Positions 10,997 through 24,043 are shown, counted from the first letter of the stretch. The stretch is DNA of 64,000 nt from Diploscapter coronatus (GCA_964036155.1 OZ038422.1:12609201-12673200); one strand, 5' to 3'. Numbers and translations: made by a program. The notes: generated by a model from the letters alone, not told the origin.

Positions 10997-11380
10997 TCAA
11001 AACTGATTCCTTGGATTTGAGAAAAAGTTTTCCGCTCTGACAATCTTTATCAGCTTGTAATTAATCCCTGAAATGTATTTTTTCTCGAAACACGAAGGTA
11101 TTTCATAATGGCATATATAAACACTGCAGGGAGTTTGTAATGTTTTCATTGGAATGATGACCGTATGTCCTATTCGTCCACATGCAATATCCTCTCTGAG
11201 CCTGTGAGTGTAGGTGTTATTTCCTCTTAATTCAGAGTCGCTCTTTCCAAATTTCGTCACATCTTCCGAATTCATCAGTTTTTCTATTTGCAACACGAGC
11301 CCCTGTTCTTCTGGTAGCCAATCATTACGCACAGGACATCCTTTAGTCGTGGGAAGCTGCCTTCTTCCTTTCCCTTCCAA
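10997..11380 (-). CDS. Hypothetical open frame, 127 codons, doubtful
   Basis: An open frame from the ATG at 11380 to a stop at 10997 lies 98 bases upstream of the srh gene on the same strand. Its composition is mixed rather than low-complexity, with segments such as LPEEQGLVLQIEKLMNSEDV and RLREDIACGRIGHTVIIPMK. No signal peptide, membrane segment or family motif was recognised. An internal TTTCAG could be a splice acceptor and change the tail. It may be a real short gene or exon, or chance. No function is proposed. Confidence 0.25.
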   Translation of the reverse strand: MEGKGRRQLPTTKGCPVRNDWLPEEQGLVLQIEKLMNSEDVTKFGKSDSELRGNNTYTHRLREDIACGRIGHTVIIPMKTLQTPCSVYICHYEIPSCFEKKYISGINYKLIKIVRAENFFSNPRNQF

Positions 11381-14300
11381 TTTGACTCCGCCCTTTATTC
11401 ACCTTAAATCTCCATAAGTCTCTTTCTTTATCCTTTTATCTCCCCCTCTTTTTATTTCCGTAATTTTTCCGCTAAACCGCTCCCTTTCTAAATTAAATAT
11501 ATTTTTATTCTTTCACAGACAATATTTACTGAACCTTATCAGTTCTGACGTAATTATTGCAGCCTTTTCTTGTTTATCATTCAAAGTTACATTGAGCATT
11601 GTGATTAAATGTAACCTGATCTCACATCCTTTTTAGAGTGTCTTAAATAAACTTTGATTTTCCTTCCCCAAAGATATAAATAAATATGCTTACTTTCTGC
11701 AAAAGATCACATCTTCTTCTAAAGACGATGTGATTTTGTTTGAAAAAAGAAGGAGAGCCTACGTAATCTTAATGACTTCTCTGCATCTGATTCAAGAGAT
11801 TACGCACTGTAGCGAAAAGCTTATCATCTTCTTTTCTAGTTTTTGCAAGCTGATCTTCAAAGCGGACATCATCTTTGGCCTATTTTCATTTTCATGTTAG
11901 ATTTGTATTCCTGGAACTCGAATTAGAAATGTAGTGAAAAATAGACAATTTTACGGCCCAATAAAGTGTCGGGAAATGGATTTGTGCAGGCGGTATGCGT
12001 CATTGCAAATCTGCGAATCTGTAGATGATGAATGCACTACCAGACAGTCTATCCTTTCTATTTCTGTGTTCATAGCAAATCTCTTTCGATTCAATTCAAT
12101 TGAATTGAACTCATCTCTAAGCGATAATTCCTAAATCGATTCGCGATTCAATCATCCAATTTATTTATCTGCTCGATATAACCGATCACCAATTGTTGTT
12201 CAGTAGATTTATTGATTTTGATAGATATTTTTAATTCCTGCTCTTTCCATACCAAACCTAGGCAAGGCTCTAGCCATATTCTTAATACTTGCCCAATCTA
12301 ATAAAGATTGTCTGTTATAACCCTGTTCAAATTACCCTCTTATATATCAATATTAATAGGAAAAAACTAGATTACGAAAATTCTTATATTATTTCCGTTC
12401 TAGATGAGGATCAGCCTAATTTTTACGTTTTAATTTATTTTGCATTCAGCAAGAAGTTATCGAGCCCGTACGAGCTTGAACAGACTTGTTAATGCGCCTG
12501 TATTACAGGTCTGTGAACGTACTCGTACAGGTCTGTAATGCGGAGTTGTAATCACTTGTAAGCGCTTGTAAAATCATTACAAGGGCTGTGCAGGCTCGTA
12601 CGAGTTCGGAAAATTCTTGCTGAGTAAGTGATTATTATTTAAATTATATGAAAGTGAATGGTTATTTACTTCGGTCAGAGTGAGCAGAGCAATTGAGAAA
12701 ATTGAGGATGTGATTAATTCATGAGCATTTCGAACACTTTCTGACTTCTTTACTTCGATCTTTGCATTTCTCTGCATTCAGATGTTCACATTCTCTAACA
12801 CTTTCATTAGCTATGCAAGTTCAACCTTGAAGCTAGAAGTTATGCAATCGTGCAATTCGTGCATTTATGGAGCATTCAAGCTTAAATTAGACTTTCATCT
12901 GTCATTCTTACATTCGACCATCTGCTTTTTAGGAGCATTTCACTCTAATCGACCAAGTTTTCATCAAGTCTCAGATTTTGTACAAAACTATGTTTCTCTT
13001 ACTCATATTAGCGCAAAATTTGTCGTTGATTGCGTGTGAATTCAATTTCTAAAACATCCTTTGAATTTTATTTTTTATTGAACTTTCATTTTGTACCTTT
13101 TAATTCATCAATGAATAGCTTTTTTACTTGTCTCGTGGACTAAATCATGCTTTTATGTTTAGAAAAGTGAATTGTCAAATTCCTCTAATTACCGAGTTGT
13201 TGGGGATGTCTATATGACCATATTATCCCTTTGTTTATCCTTTAATCTAAGATAATTCAGTTTTTCACTGAGCTTATGCTCAAATCTTATATTCTTTCAT
13301 CTTCATTTATTTTTTTTCCTATCAAATTCCGAACAATTTTAAACTTTAGACACATATTCTCTAGTTTTCTATAGGGAATCTGGTGTTTTTCGTTCGAATG
13401 TCCACCCTCTTCTTTTTGGACAGCTTTTCGTGACAGCATCACTTTCATTTTCATAGCTCCATTGCTCTCTGCAATAATTCAGCCTCTCGTTCCTCTCTCC
13501 TTTCCCTTTCAAGGATAATCTCACATATCCATGCCCTATCACTCTTATCACTCACCACCTCTGTGTAGCATTATCCGCCCGATCAAAAAATCACTGATTA
13601 TCAGTTCAATCTTCTTATTTTTCCCTCCGAGATATGTAATTGTAAGAATTATCTTAGTTTTTGCGGCGAGATTTATGATGAATAGACGAAGGGAATTGTT
13701 GCTTTATTCTCGAATTAAACTCTACATACGAATAACAATTCGTTGAAAACACTTTCCTCTGCTCTGTTTTCGGGGTAACTTCTTTACCCTTTAAATCCTT
13801 TTTCTTGTCAAAATCCCTTTAATAGATCTGGGATTTTATCTCCTATCCTATAATATCTTAAATCTTAAAATATACAACATTTAGATCTAGATCTTCTACA
13901 TATTTTAATGCATTCAATTAGAGGCGGACATCTATAATTTTTTTTGCTTTGCCTAGAACTATTTCTGCAAATCTGCCTATTCTCTTCTGCATAATGAATA
14001 AACTTTGAAAAATTAGAGGAAGTGAATATCCCTTCCCTTTCATAAAAAAAAATGTTCTAGGATCATTTTTTACGAGAAAATATCTCTGATAATTTCCGCC
14101 TAAAATCTTTTCAAAGTGATTGTGCTTTGAGTTGAATTTTCCACTACAAAGGTTATCTTCACGTGAATGATTTATTCAGTTTATAATTTTAGATTAATGT
14201 CAAAGAATCATTCAGAACCTCGTTCTCACAGACCAAAATAGGCTAGATTTGGGGTATTTTTGTCTTAATCACTTCGCAGAATTGTAGATATTTTCTGTGA

Positions 14301-15692
14301 AACTCTGAACTCCATAGGAAAATAATCGTGTTTTATTACTCGCTCTGGTCGCTTTATCCCACACGAGGCGCTCCAATTTTCTTGTGCGTAATATTCTGCC
14401 TTTCTACATAGATATTTTAGGTTTTATGGAAATTGTATGTAGGTTAATATTATACTTTTTGTAGATTTTCTATTTCATATACCGAACTACTGATGTAAGC
14501 GAGCAGCAGTACTTATTTAATTCATTTTTATTTGTTGCCCGAATTAGACATTGCGCTGAGCAGAGAAAAAAACTTATTTACAAAAGGAGAACCGCGATTT
14601 AAAATCTTGACATTTAGGCAACTTTTTACGATTAGTAAAGTAATGCATGGGGAGATAATGTAGATTCGCTGATAGCTGATATAATCCGGGGCATTTTTCC
14701 TGTTTGGCCACATGGTTAAAGTTCATGTTGACTTGTGAATCTCACTCTCGCATGCACGCGCTCCTTCTTTATCTTTATCCCTATCTTCCTTGATCTCATT
14801 ATCATCTCAGCGCATCTTGTTGACTTTATCAGCAAATCCTCCTCTCGAGGGATTACTGTAGTCAATGTCCAAACTGCGTAATCATTTCTGCTGTACAAAA
14901 GGATGTGATTTGCAGAGGACTGGCAAAATGACGTATCCTCTAGCATTTCGAACATTCGCGCATCATATTAGAAAATGTTGTTTGAAAGGAGCTCATCGGC
15001 TAATCTTTTCCGCTGAAATCGAGATGAAGACGTGCAAAGTTGTTGTGTTCAACATAAAAATGAGCTATTTGCAACGAATTAGTTGATTTGTGGCTGAGAG
15101 TCTGGAGAATTGGATTTGTGAGATAAGGTCATAAATACTTTCCCTTTGCGTCATCTTATCTCTCGCTTTAATTCTGTATTTGTACAAATATTATTTTATA
15201 GAAGAACATCTTACTTATTTAGTTGAAGCATCACATTGCATTTCGCGCAGTGTATACTTCAAATGAATATTTGAAATTCTCTCTTCTACTCTCTCTCCGA
15301 TTAAGCTTTGCAATCCCATATTTGGTTATTTTCATGAATGAATTGGCAGATATATTCAATCCGTTGTAGTTTCAATAATCATATCCTCTTTTTCCTTCAA
15401 CCCTCCTTCATTCTCTATAGCTCTCTCTCTCTGCATATTATTCTCCTCGTTCCCATTCATTTTCGCTTTTTTTGCTCATTAGAGGCCTCGCTTTTTCCCT
15501 GTTTGCCTTATCTTCGTAAAGAATTTGTGAAGATCACCCTCACTTTCACACGGTTTCTACGTTCAAATTGATCTCTTTTTCATTTAATCAAAGAACTTGG
15601 ATTTCACCTTCAGCTTCGAGAAATTCTTCGTTAAAATCTCATTTCCTCTGCCAAATCCCATTTTATATTTGAACTTCAAGATAAATTCCTCC
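11381..15692. other. 4.3 kb gap, no gene seen
   Basis: The stretch is A/T-rich with only short open frames, none with recognisable domains or plausible exon chains. It contains one palindromic repeat cluster at 12461-12610. It probably holds upstream regulation for the GLB-33-like gene and possibly srh, but no specific site was recognised. Confidence 0.5.
12461..12610. repeat. Palindromic repeat cluster
   Basis: About 150 bases are bounded by CGAGCCCGTACGAGCTTGAA on the left and GGCTCGTACGAGTTCGGA on the right, each built on the palindrome CGTACG. Inside are small hairpins such as CCTGTATTACAGG and CTTGTAA...TTACAAG, and the word ACAGGTCTGT occurs twice. A related hairpin GCCTGTGCTCGTACAGGC lies near 61957. 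It is probably a decayed foldback element. Confidence 0.45.
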
Positions 15693-15704
15693 TTTTCAGT
15701 AGAA

Positions 15705-18700
15705 ATGGCTTCAAATGAAACGGATAATGACGGGACAGAAGTGGAGAATTCGGGGCCTGTTTGGTGCTTCGACATGGACATTTACATTAAGGTTCTGGCC
15801 AACAAGAACTACTCCGCGCACATGTACAACAAATATCAGACTTATAAGAATTTTAGGTAAGCTCATGAAAAAGTCTCTTTACGCAGCAATAACTTTCAGT
15901 TATCAATACAATGGCTGGTTGACTATTTTATTTATCATATTTGGCCTGTCGGGTTCATTCGCCCTTATCAAACAGGTACGAGACTTTTACAATTCTTTAT
16001 GTCTAAATCAAGAGAGATTTAAAATTACGTGTAAAGCTGAGTTTATCCGCACTACAAGATTAAGATGGATATATGGAAATATATTCGTGAAGGAACGAGA
16101 AAGAGGGAGGAAGGGGACATAAGACTGAAGAAGAGTTCTTTGGAGGACAAATCTCCAGTCTTCCTACTGGAAGAACCCTAATCAAATCTGATCCAGAAGT
16201 CTAAGTCCACTAAAAAGAGAAAAGAGGATTCACTTAATAAATTAATAAGGATAATCTTCTTATTCTTATTTTATCGTTCCTGTTACTGCTTATGGTAGAG
16301 CTAATTTCTGTGATAAAAATATCCGAATCTGACAAATATTAATAGAAACTCCCATCTAGTGCTCCCTAGTTAGGAAATTAAACTGCTTTCGCATAAATAT
16401 TTTAAAAAGGGAACTTTAAAAATGTTCCGAAAGAGGAAATAAACTGAAATTGTGCATTGTTTTTAGATTCACGGTTCTCGAGTGTTTTCGCGCAGATTGG
16501 CTGTGCATTTGAGCATGATTTGTGTGTGGGACTCACTCTATCTCATTAGTTGTTTAGGTAAAGGAAAAGTGAGAGAAAACGCTATAAAATGTCGAAAATT
16601 ACAGTGACCTATTGTCTGCCCTCGATATTCTACAGTGTCACTCCAATCTACGGGCTGATTTCGTACGTTCTATTCGTGGTGCAGCCCTTTGCCTCGTTCT
16701 GCGTCTCCTGCACGATCTGGCAGATCTTCGCGATCACTCTCGAACGCTACTGGGCCGTGACGGCACCTCTCGAACAAAGAACCAGAAAGGCCAAGTTTGC
16801 TGTTGGCTGGATTTGCGTGTCCATTGTTCTGGGCGCTTTCGCTATCAACCTTCTGCCGATTCCGTTCGAAAGCGAATTGGTATAAAGAGGCGATGACGTA
16901 ATCGTTGCAAAGTTCCCAAATTTGCAGGTGCCTTGCATCGAAATGCCCTTGCGTGGGGAGAAGGGGAGTCGAGTTCACACTCTGTTCAAGCCTTATATGG
17001 GAGAAGAGTCGCGCATGTATAGATTCAGTAGGCACAGAGAATTATACATATCTTCAGATCTCTATTTTAGTCGTTCATTTCTTCCCGGATCTAATATTTC
17101 GAGCCCCTCTGCCAATCATAATCATAGGCATTTTGACGGTGAAGACAATCCAGGTGTGCAATCAGCGAAATGTGGCCATCGGTCACATCAACATTCAGAT
17201 GAAAAGGAACATTCCACTCAGACTCTCGGTTAGTTTTTTTCATGCTATATTCATCGGATCATGCTTAAGTCTGCATTCAAATGACTAATTTCTTTGCTCT
17301 AATAGAGGATCCCCTATATCCCGTGTGACTTGCCGAGCGGGGGTTAACAAAGCTAATCCAGAGCTCGATCCTCTTTATCCATTACCTGCACTCTAAATCC
17401 CCCACAAGCTTGGAGCTAATTTCTTAACATCTTTCATTTCTTAATCTGGCGATAATCTGATAAAGAAAATCTATTCCTTTTATCTCTATCTTCGAATAAT
17501 CATCAATTCAATTGTGCAGAAGCGGGTAGTTAAAAGATTAAGCCGAAATTCGAAAAAAAAAAAAAACAAATCGGGACGGGGGAAGTTATTTTAGCTTCGA
17601 GAAAACTGACAGAATATTTTTAGCTGTTGAACTTCAAATTCGTGCTGTGCAACACATTGTACATGTTTAACACGATTCTATTGGAGCTGCTGGGCTATGG
17701 CGTTGCAAACGTGTCTTCATCAGAGGACGGAGATCGGTACATCAATTCCTTCTACTTGACCGATGCTTCGAATATGCTATTGGTCGTTCATTCCGCTACA
17801 AACTGGCTCTTGTTCTATAGATGGCCGAAATGTGCTACTACGGTAAGAAAACTTGATAGAAATCGACGAAAATCATATCTTTCAGAGCAACCCCACGTTC
17901 ATGAGCACTTCATTGACAACTTCACTGAAGAGTCTGTCAATTCGATCGCGAGTTTCTGACTACATCTCTAGAAGAGTGTCCAACTGCAAACACTTATTAG
18001 GAAACGATATTGTTGCTAGAGTATGTCATTTTTATAGGTTTTGGAAAACAAAAACATGTCAATTTTCAGTTATGCTTCGAAATGCCTGAGATCTATCATA
18101 TGCTCCTGAAGGGTGATCCATCCAAGCATGCGACATACGAATCGCTGCTCATTGATAACGAAGTGCAGGAAGTTGGGGAGAAAGTGGGGAATTATGTCGA
18201 GCAAGTATTTAGATGGTAATTGAATGATCGAATGATGAAGATCGGCTTTTTAATGATTGAATTGCATATAGGTTCGCTGATCGAAGATGCAGTGGAGAGA
18301 ATATGCGCCAATTGGGCAGACGACTGGGCCACGCCCACTTCGAGAAGAACATTCATTTCTCTCCTCATCAGTGGAAATTGATTAGATCACTTGTAACTAG
18401 CACTATAGTCAAATATGTCATGAGGTATTTTTTTGCTTAGAAAATATGCTACGATATTTCTTCAGAGATCAGCACCTAAAAGACGCTCCTTCATCATTAG
18501 AGTTGACCGAATGCATCACGAGAGTGTTCAATTACGTGCTTTCGGAAATGAGGAATGGAGTATTGTGCGCCGCTGTTGAAGCTAACAATTCTAGAGTAAG
18601 AAATATCGATTATCTGTAGGAAGTTATGTTTGAACTTAGGGCTACCGCTCGAACTCAGCCTGTGTAGCGATGACCTATACGGAATTGCCGAGGAAATCCA

Positions 18701-18846
18701 AGTCTGTTTCGAGCAGGTCTGGAAAAATTAGACATCACAACTCGACTGATTCGTGCAAGAATGATGGAAGTCGAACCGATTTGTTACAAGCAGTCCATCC
18801 CGCAACTGCGCCTGCAAATATCTTAGGCAGTCCCAGATTCCTCTAA
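15705..18846 (+). CDS. glb-33: GLB-33-like neuropeptide-type GPCR fused to a C-terminal globin
   Basis: The protein joins a seven-helix receptor, resembling FMRFamide-type neuropeptide receptors, to a cytoplasmic globin. This is the architecture of C. elegans GLB-33. The acidic N-terminus starts at 15705, six bases after a TTTTCAG acceptor. Helix 1 is LTILFIIFGLSGSFALI. The helix 3 end FAITLERYWAV carries an ERY form of DRY. Helix 4 is AVGWICVSIVLGAFAINLL, helix 5 PLPIIIIGILTV, and helix 7 includes SNMLLVVHSATNWLLFY. From about 17885 globin exons follow: DIVARLCFEMPEIYHMLLKG (B-C region), then LGRRLGHAHFEKNI (about 18305-18345), where the second His fits proximal F8. I see no His where distal E7 should lie, consistent with a hydrophobic heme pocket. 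A Ser-rich tail ends at 18846. All joins keep frame; at least eleven exons. Function as a gas-, nitrite- or redox-sensing receptor is family knowledge and inference. Confidence 0.85.
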
Positions 18847-19426
18847 TCTTTAAGCTATTCATTTGTGATAACCTCTTTTTCCCATATCCGGCATTGTTCA
18901 CTTCATCTTCTTCTTCAATTCATTCAAGTTATTTATTCGAAAAACAAACGCTCAATATTCCTTATTTGTCTTCTTAGAGTTCGAAAATATAAACCGATCT
19001 TTCAAAATGCCATTGTTTTATTTTATGCAAAGTCCTAGTTTGTTTTCTGAGATTTCGGGTTAATGATTTGTGTGACGACAAAATTGAAATCCAAGCAAAT
19101 CTAAGGTTTCTTCAGCACAATACAAATTAACGAGTTGCCTGTGTTTCTTGTTCTTAATTTAGATAACTTAGAAAATGATCTCTTTCACACCTAAGTTTCT
19201 ACTATGAGATTGTGAAAATCATAAATAAGCTCACTTATCAATAATAAAACGCATATTCGAGATCATTTGTTTTGTAAATGAAGTACCCGCATGAGGATAA
19301 GCACTTTCACAAAGAGTAAAGTTTCAATACACTTGACCAGCATTGTGGTACACTTGTTTTTTTTGGAAGATTAGGTAGTACCACCTAAAACTTATGGTAT
19401 ATATTTTCTAAAAAACAGATAAAGTG
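18847..19426. other. Convergent intergenic region, no gene seen
   Basis: About 580 bases lie between the stop of the GLB-33-like gene and the stop of the Cys-loop receptor gene. The sequence is A/T-rich and presumably holds both 3' untranslated regions. No separate gene or structured RNA was recognised. Confidence 0.5.
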
Positions 19427-22400
19427 TTACCAATAGAATAAGTTCCATAGCAGAAATATTAGAGGGAATCCGTATCGACATGATTTATCTATGTGAAGAG
19501 CGTGTCTCGAATGGGTCATTGAAATCTACAGAAAATGCGTATTTTTAGAAAAAAAAATTACGATAAATCAACCTGTTGATAAGTCAAAGCTAGGGAATTT
19601 TTCTGCTCCTGTTGTTCATGAGCTTTGTCGATATCATCCATGATCAATTTGGGCACAACCCGATTGCTCACAGCCCAGTGTGTTTCATCATCTGAATCTG
19701 GCTTTCTAAGGTACAGTAATCCCCCATTTCAGGCAAATAATCCATGCACTGCAATTCGATGACGAACAAACGCACATTCACATTTATCAGCGAGTCTGCT
19801 CTCTATCGTCTGGCTGCGGGAAGCCATTCCTTCGTCCTTCAGAAAGGTGATCGCGTCCCACACTTGGAAATTTTTACGAATCTCCTCTTGGTTGGTGCAA
19901 AATTGCAAAACTTAATCAGTTATTACATAGTTGTGCAAAAGAACACACGGATGAGTTAGTAATGAATACGAATTACAAATTTACTCAGAAACTTATGGTT
20001 TATAATTAAAAATACCTGAATCGATCAGCTCACTGCTCTCCAATTCGTTCATTTCATCTTCGATTTCCTTCAATTTTTGTTTCTCTTTGTCACTTAGTCG
20101 ATTTTGTTCGTTAATGTAGGGAATAACATTGTCATATAATGAAGCCTGTGAAGGATCATCAGCGAAATATTCTGAAACTTGTAATTTTTAATTAATTCAA
20201 TCAAAAACAAGCTATACTTCGCTCCCTTCTCGTAGTTCCATTGGCTTTCGGTGTCAATTCATACATTTCATCGGCAAATTTTAGTTTTTCTCCAACAGCC
20301 TGACTAATCAGTCGCTCTATCTTCTCGCCGACTTTGTTCGACACTGAAATATCGTAATTTTCAATTTATCAGAAGATACATGAAATCTCTACTTCCAAAC
20401 TTTAATTCTACTTCTATTCTATTCTATTCTATTCTCTACTCTACTCTACCCTTACCTGTTCCATTCAGTTTCGTGCTGCTGCAAGTCTTTCTGGCTTCGA
20501 ATTCGGTGTCAGCAGGAGATCTTCTTCTTTTGATTGGATCACTGTGGGAAGTCTGCTGCTCTCGCGGCTCTGCCAAATTATCATAAATCGCAGCTCCTGT
20601 AATGCAACTCAACATGTGCATCATTCAGTGCTCTGATCTATTCATCTAATCGTGTACCACCAAGGCAATGACCTTTTCTTTTTCAAATTTCTTACTTCTT
20701 CCAGAATTCCCCTGTGCGATAATTTTCTTAGCCATTTGATCGAATTTCTCTGTCTTTCTCATGTACGAATTCACTATGGCAAATTCTAACAGAGCTCCAA
20801 AGACAAAGAACATACAGGCTTAAATAATTCGATGATAAATTTGAGAAATGACTGGATAACTTACATCCGAACCATAAATCGATGGCCTTTGCATAGGAGA
20901 CTTGTGGCAACCCAAATCTGAGGCCATTGCCAAGTGTAGTTAGAGAAACAAGGGTCGTGAAGGAGAGAGTCACTCGGGCTGGCACCGCACGGCGGTCGAT
21001 CCAGAACGAAACCCAACTGATCATCACAATCAACCCAGTCGGGATATAGCTGGATTTGATGTATACAAGGTGTTCATTAATTATCCATGACGCTATTCAA
21101 GTGTTCATATTTTATTACAGCACACATTTTATATTTTTGAAATCCTCACATCATAAATAGTTCTCCTGTAAAATGTAGCAAAATTTGGATATAATAGGGT
21201 GAGACTACAGTATAACTTTTATCAAGTATGCTTACGCATGTTTTACAAAATCAAAACCTTGTAACTTTCAAGGCAGTAACTTGTTGAGAATAGTGAAAAA
21301 AAACAAATTGTAAAATTCAGTTGTACTTCATCACATGGCTTAGGACAGAATTTTAATCCGAAATTTGGGTTGATTCCAATCATGTACACGTCGTTAGGAT
21401 TCAGTATTCAACGATGGTCAATATTTTGACTATCGATAAGATACAATAGGAAATCAATATCTTATCAGTAATAAAAGTGTCGTGATGATAAGATAACAGA
21501 TTTTGTAGTCTGCCTATCTAGGGCTTCAAGATAATACCCGATTATAGAATTTTTGGCGATTTTGGATTTTTACTAAATGATGATTTCACTAGAGTCATAG
21601 ATAATTTATGAACATCATGTATGTGTTTTGTGCTAGACTAGAATTAGAAAAAGACTACCTCTGGACCAAATTATATCCGATAGACCGAGCTAAAAACAAA
21701 TCACCAGACAAGCAGCTGAAGCTGTCTGAAAAATCACGCTATTCACGAGGTATATGATTTAGACGACCATATTTATAGCTGGTAGCCATCTGCGCATATC
21801 TGTATGTTCCGTTACAGTAACCAGCAGTTAATGATTCGATGTAGAATTCAGGCAGACCGATTTCTTCATTTCTATTGATTGGATGATCGGCGAACCAAGT
21901 CACGTTCACTTGAGTCTCGATATGGGCATCTTAGACTTGGTTATAAAATAAAGCGATAAATAATATATGATTACAGCTCAAGACCCTGATGGAACAGAGC
22001 TGATAGTCCATTGGATAAAGCCTCAGATCGAGACTGCAGGCTACAGTCAGAGTACATCGCAGAGAATAGGCAATTTCGCCATTCGAATTTATGAAAATCG
22101 AGAAGTTGGGCACTGTAACATGCTGAAAACCTGCTTTTCGAGCATTAGAAAAATACAAGTCTGGGAGCCTAAATGTAAATCTCATTGACTTTGAAATTCT
22201 CTAGATTTTTTTTACCAAATATGCTTCCTGATATTGTCATCGTTAATGAGAACATAGTCAGAGTAATTGTGTGTCAGTCTACTGTCCCTCCAACTCATAT
22301 ACACATAAATGTCGACGTCGAACGACTAAAAATCACGGATTATTGTTGATCTCATCTCGAAATCTAATCTTCGCCATTCCCTTCACAAATATGACTCGTT

Positions 22401-22665
22401 TTGCTTTTTTTGCCATTTTGCTTTTTATGAGCCCGAATTTGACATTTGGAAGGCAAACAAGCAATGCCCAAAACACTTTCTGCTGCAATTCATGTATTCA
22501 TTACGTACCATTTCACTGGAGCGAAAATTTCCCAGACTTTCCAAATACATTCCCAGTTTGACGTCCAGCGGTTTGGTCGAGTTTTCTGAAGGCGGCCGAA
22601 CGCTTTTCTGGCCGAGCAGAGTATTGATGTCCATTTGTGCATGGACGAGGGAGACGAATGACAGA
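19427..22665 (-). CDS. Anion-selective Cys-loop ligand-gated channel subunit (ACC/GluCl-like)
   Basis: This is a pentameric ligand-gated chloride channel subunit. The extracellular domain has DVKLGMYLESLGNF, DVDIYVYMSWRDSRL, LPDLYFSNARKAGFQHV and a Cys loop CSLDLRLYPMDYQLC with the standard 13 residues between cysteines. Further Cys residues in GYCNGTYRYAQ and FSCLSARS suggest the second disulfide of GlyR/GluCl channels. M1 is YIPTGLIVMISWVSFWI. Before M2 the residues AVPAR mark anion selectivity, and M2 is VTLSFTTLVSLTTLGNG. M3 lies in FVFGALLEFAIVNSY. A long, charged M3-M4 loop spans several exons, then M4 FPLIFLLWNLFYW ends at the stop at 19427. The first exon with most of the signal peptide was not found; the first exon seen begins at 22665 with LSFVSLVHAQ. 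An intron between pre-M1 and M1 carries a MITE. The ligand (acetylcholine versus glutamate or another) cannot be told. Confidence 0.85.
20412..20449. repeat. Pentanucleotide (TTCTA) microsatellite
   Basis: Several near-perfect units of TTCTA degrade rightward to CTCTA. It lies in an intron of the Cys-loop receptor's M3-M4 loop region. Confidence 0.8.
21066..21619. mobile_element. Mariner-type MITE in the M1 intron of the Cys-loop receptor
   Basis: The left end is CAAGGTGTTCATTAATTATC. The right end, reverse complemented, is CATGATGTTCATAAATTATC, and similarity continues over about 30 bases. TA flanks lie at 21064-21065 and 21620-21621. Removing the intron that contains it joins GYNLVQ to SYIPTG in frame, so it is harmless to the protein. 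No transposase frame is visible. Confidence 0.75.
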
Positions 22666-23884
22666 CTAAACGACGGAATAATTTGCAAATAACAAATTAC
22701 CTGTCAATTACCTGAATATCACTAGAGTGAATTTCATTCGACGACTTTTTCTCTCCATTTATGTTACATTTGAATTTGCTCTAAATTGAAATAGATGAAA
22801 ACACAGTTTTTTTTGCGAAGTCACGAGTTAAAAATTTCATTTGTGAGCCCGAAAAAAGTTGCATAATTTAATTTGAGATGCAGAGTGGGAATAGATACTG
22901 GGAAGTGAGTCAAAGGACAAATGGAGATGCTAGCCAAAATGCGCCCATTTCCAAACCAAACTCGAATCATCAGAAATAACTGACTAAGTTGAAGTCGAAC
23001 GAGCCTCGCTTGAATATTTGAATATGGAATTGGGAAGAGTTTTACGACATTCAAAACTGCATACATTATGTCAGAAAAAGCCGAAAAGAATGAAGCTGAA
23101 ATTGTTCTTCAAAGAGAGTTCAGAAAAAGGCTTTCCTCTCTTATTTCGAAAGAAAATAAGACGTTCTCATTTTGCATGAAGGACGAAGGGATGGGTATGT
23201 TTCTGTACTGAAAGAGGAAGAAAAGGGTGATTATAACGGAATATAAAAAGCTGAATTGCAAGTAAATAATATGGCGAACATACTAGGAAATGGAGTTGGG
23301 AAGAGATAGGTTAAAGATTGAAGTTGTGGAGAAAAAGATATTTTCGAATTTGGCAGAACTTTGCACATTTTAGATTTCAGATCCTACGCACTGCGATAGC
23401 ATAGCACATCCAGACGCAGATATGATTCTGATGATTGCTTCCAGCCCGAAATAGCAAATAGCCTCTCTGCTCCCAGAGGAGTGGTTCGAGGAAGATGGGG
23501 GAAAAATAGTTGATTTTTGAGAACTCTGCGCCTTGACAAATTGTGATGAATGACACGTGCAAAGCAGAGAACGCGTGAGAACTAATTGATACCCTAACTA
23601 AGCAGATGAGCAGACAAATTCAATCATAAAACTTGGTCGTCTTTTCGAATGAGTTTGAAAAGAGTTAAAGTTAGCAACGGCCTTATTGAATTACGCCGAC
23701 TTTTTCAGGCTCATAAAGCAAAGTTTAGAGGGGAAATGCTTAAAAATGAAAAGGGAAAGATGAAAATTCTCACCGATTTAATGACGCAATGATGCAATAA
23801 ATGAGTGAGTAGTCTTCATATTTCGGTCTAGTCGCAGTTAGCACTTATGAGGATTTTTCATGCAGAGACGGAGAGTGAAAAGTA

Positions 23885-24043
23885 CAGGATGCGTGAAAAG
23901 TTCTGACGCCTTTTTAAACATGTCTAATGACGGTTTATTGCGGTATTAGAAACTCTTTTTTATATTTAGGTCGTTTACGCTGGCTATTTTAGCTATACGC
24001 ATTTTATAAAAACGAGAGGTGGCAGAACTTTTCACTTACCATT
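23885..24043. mobile_element. 159-base mariner-type MITE
   Basis: The left end is CAGGATGCGTGAAAAGTTCT. The right end, reverse complemented, is AATGGTAAGTGAAAAGTTCT, with the core GTGAAAAGTTCTG identical and ACC/ACGCC following. TA flanks lie at 23883-23884 and 24044-24045. It is too short to encode anything. Confidence 0.7.
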
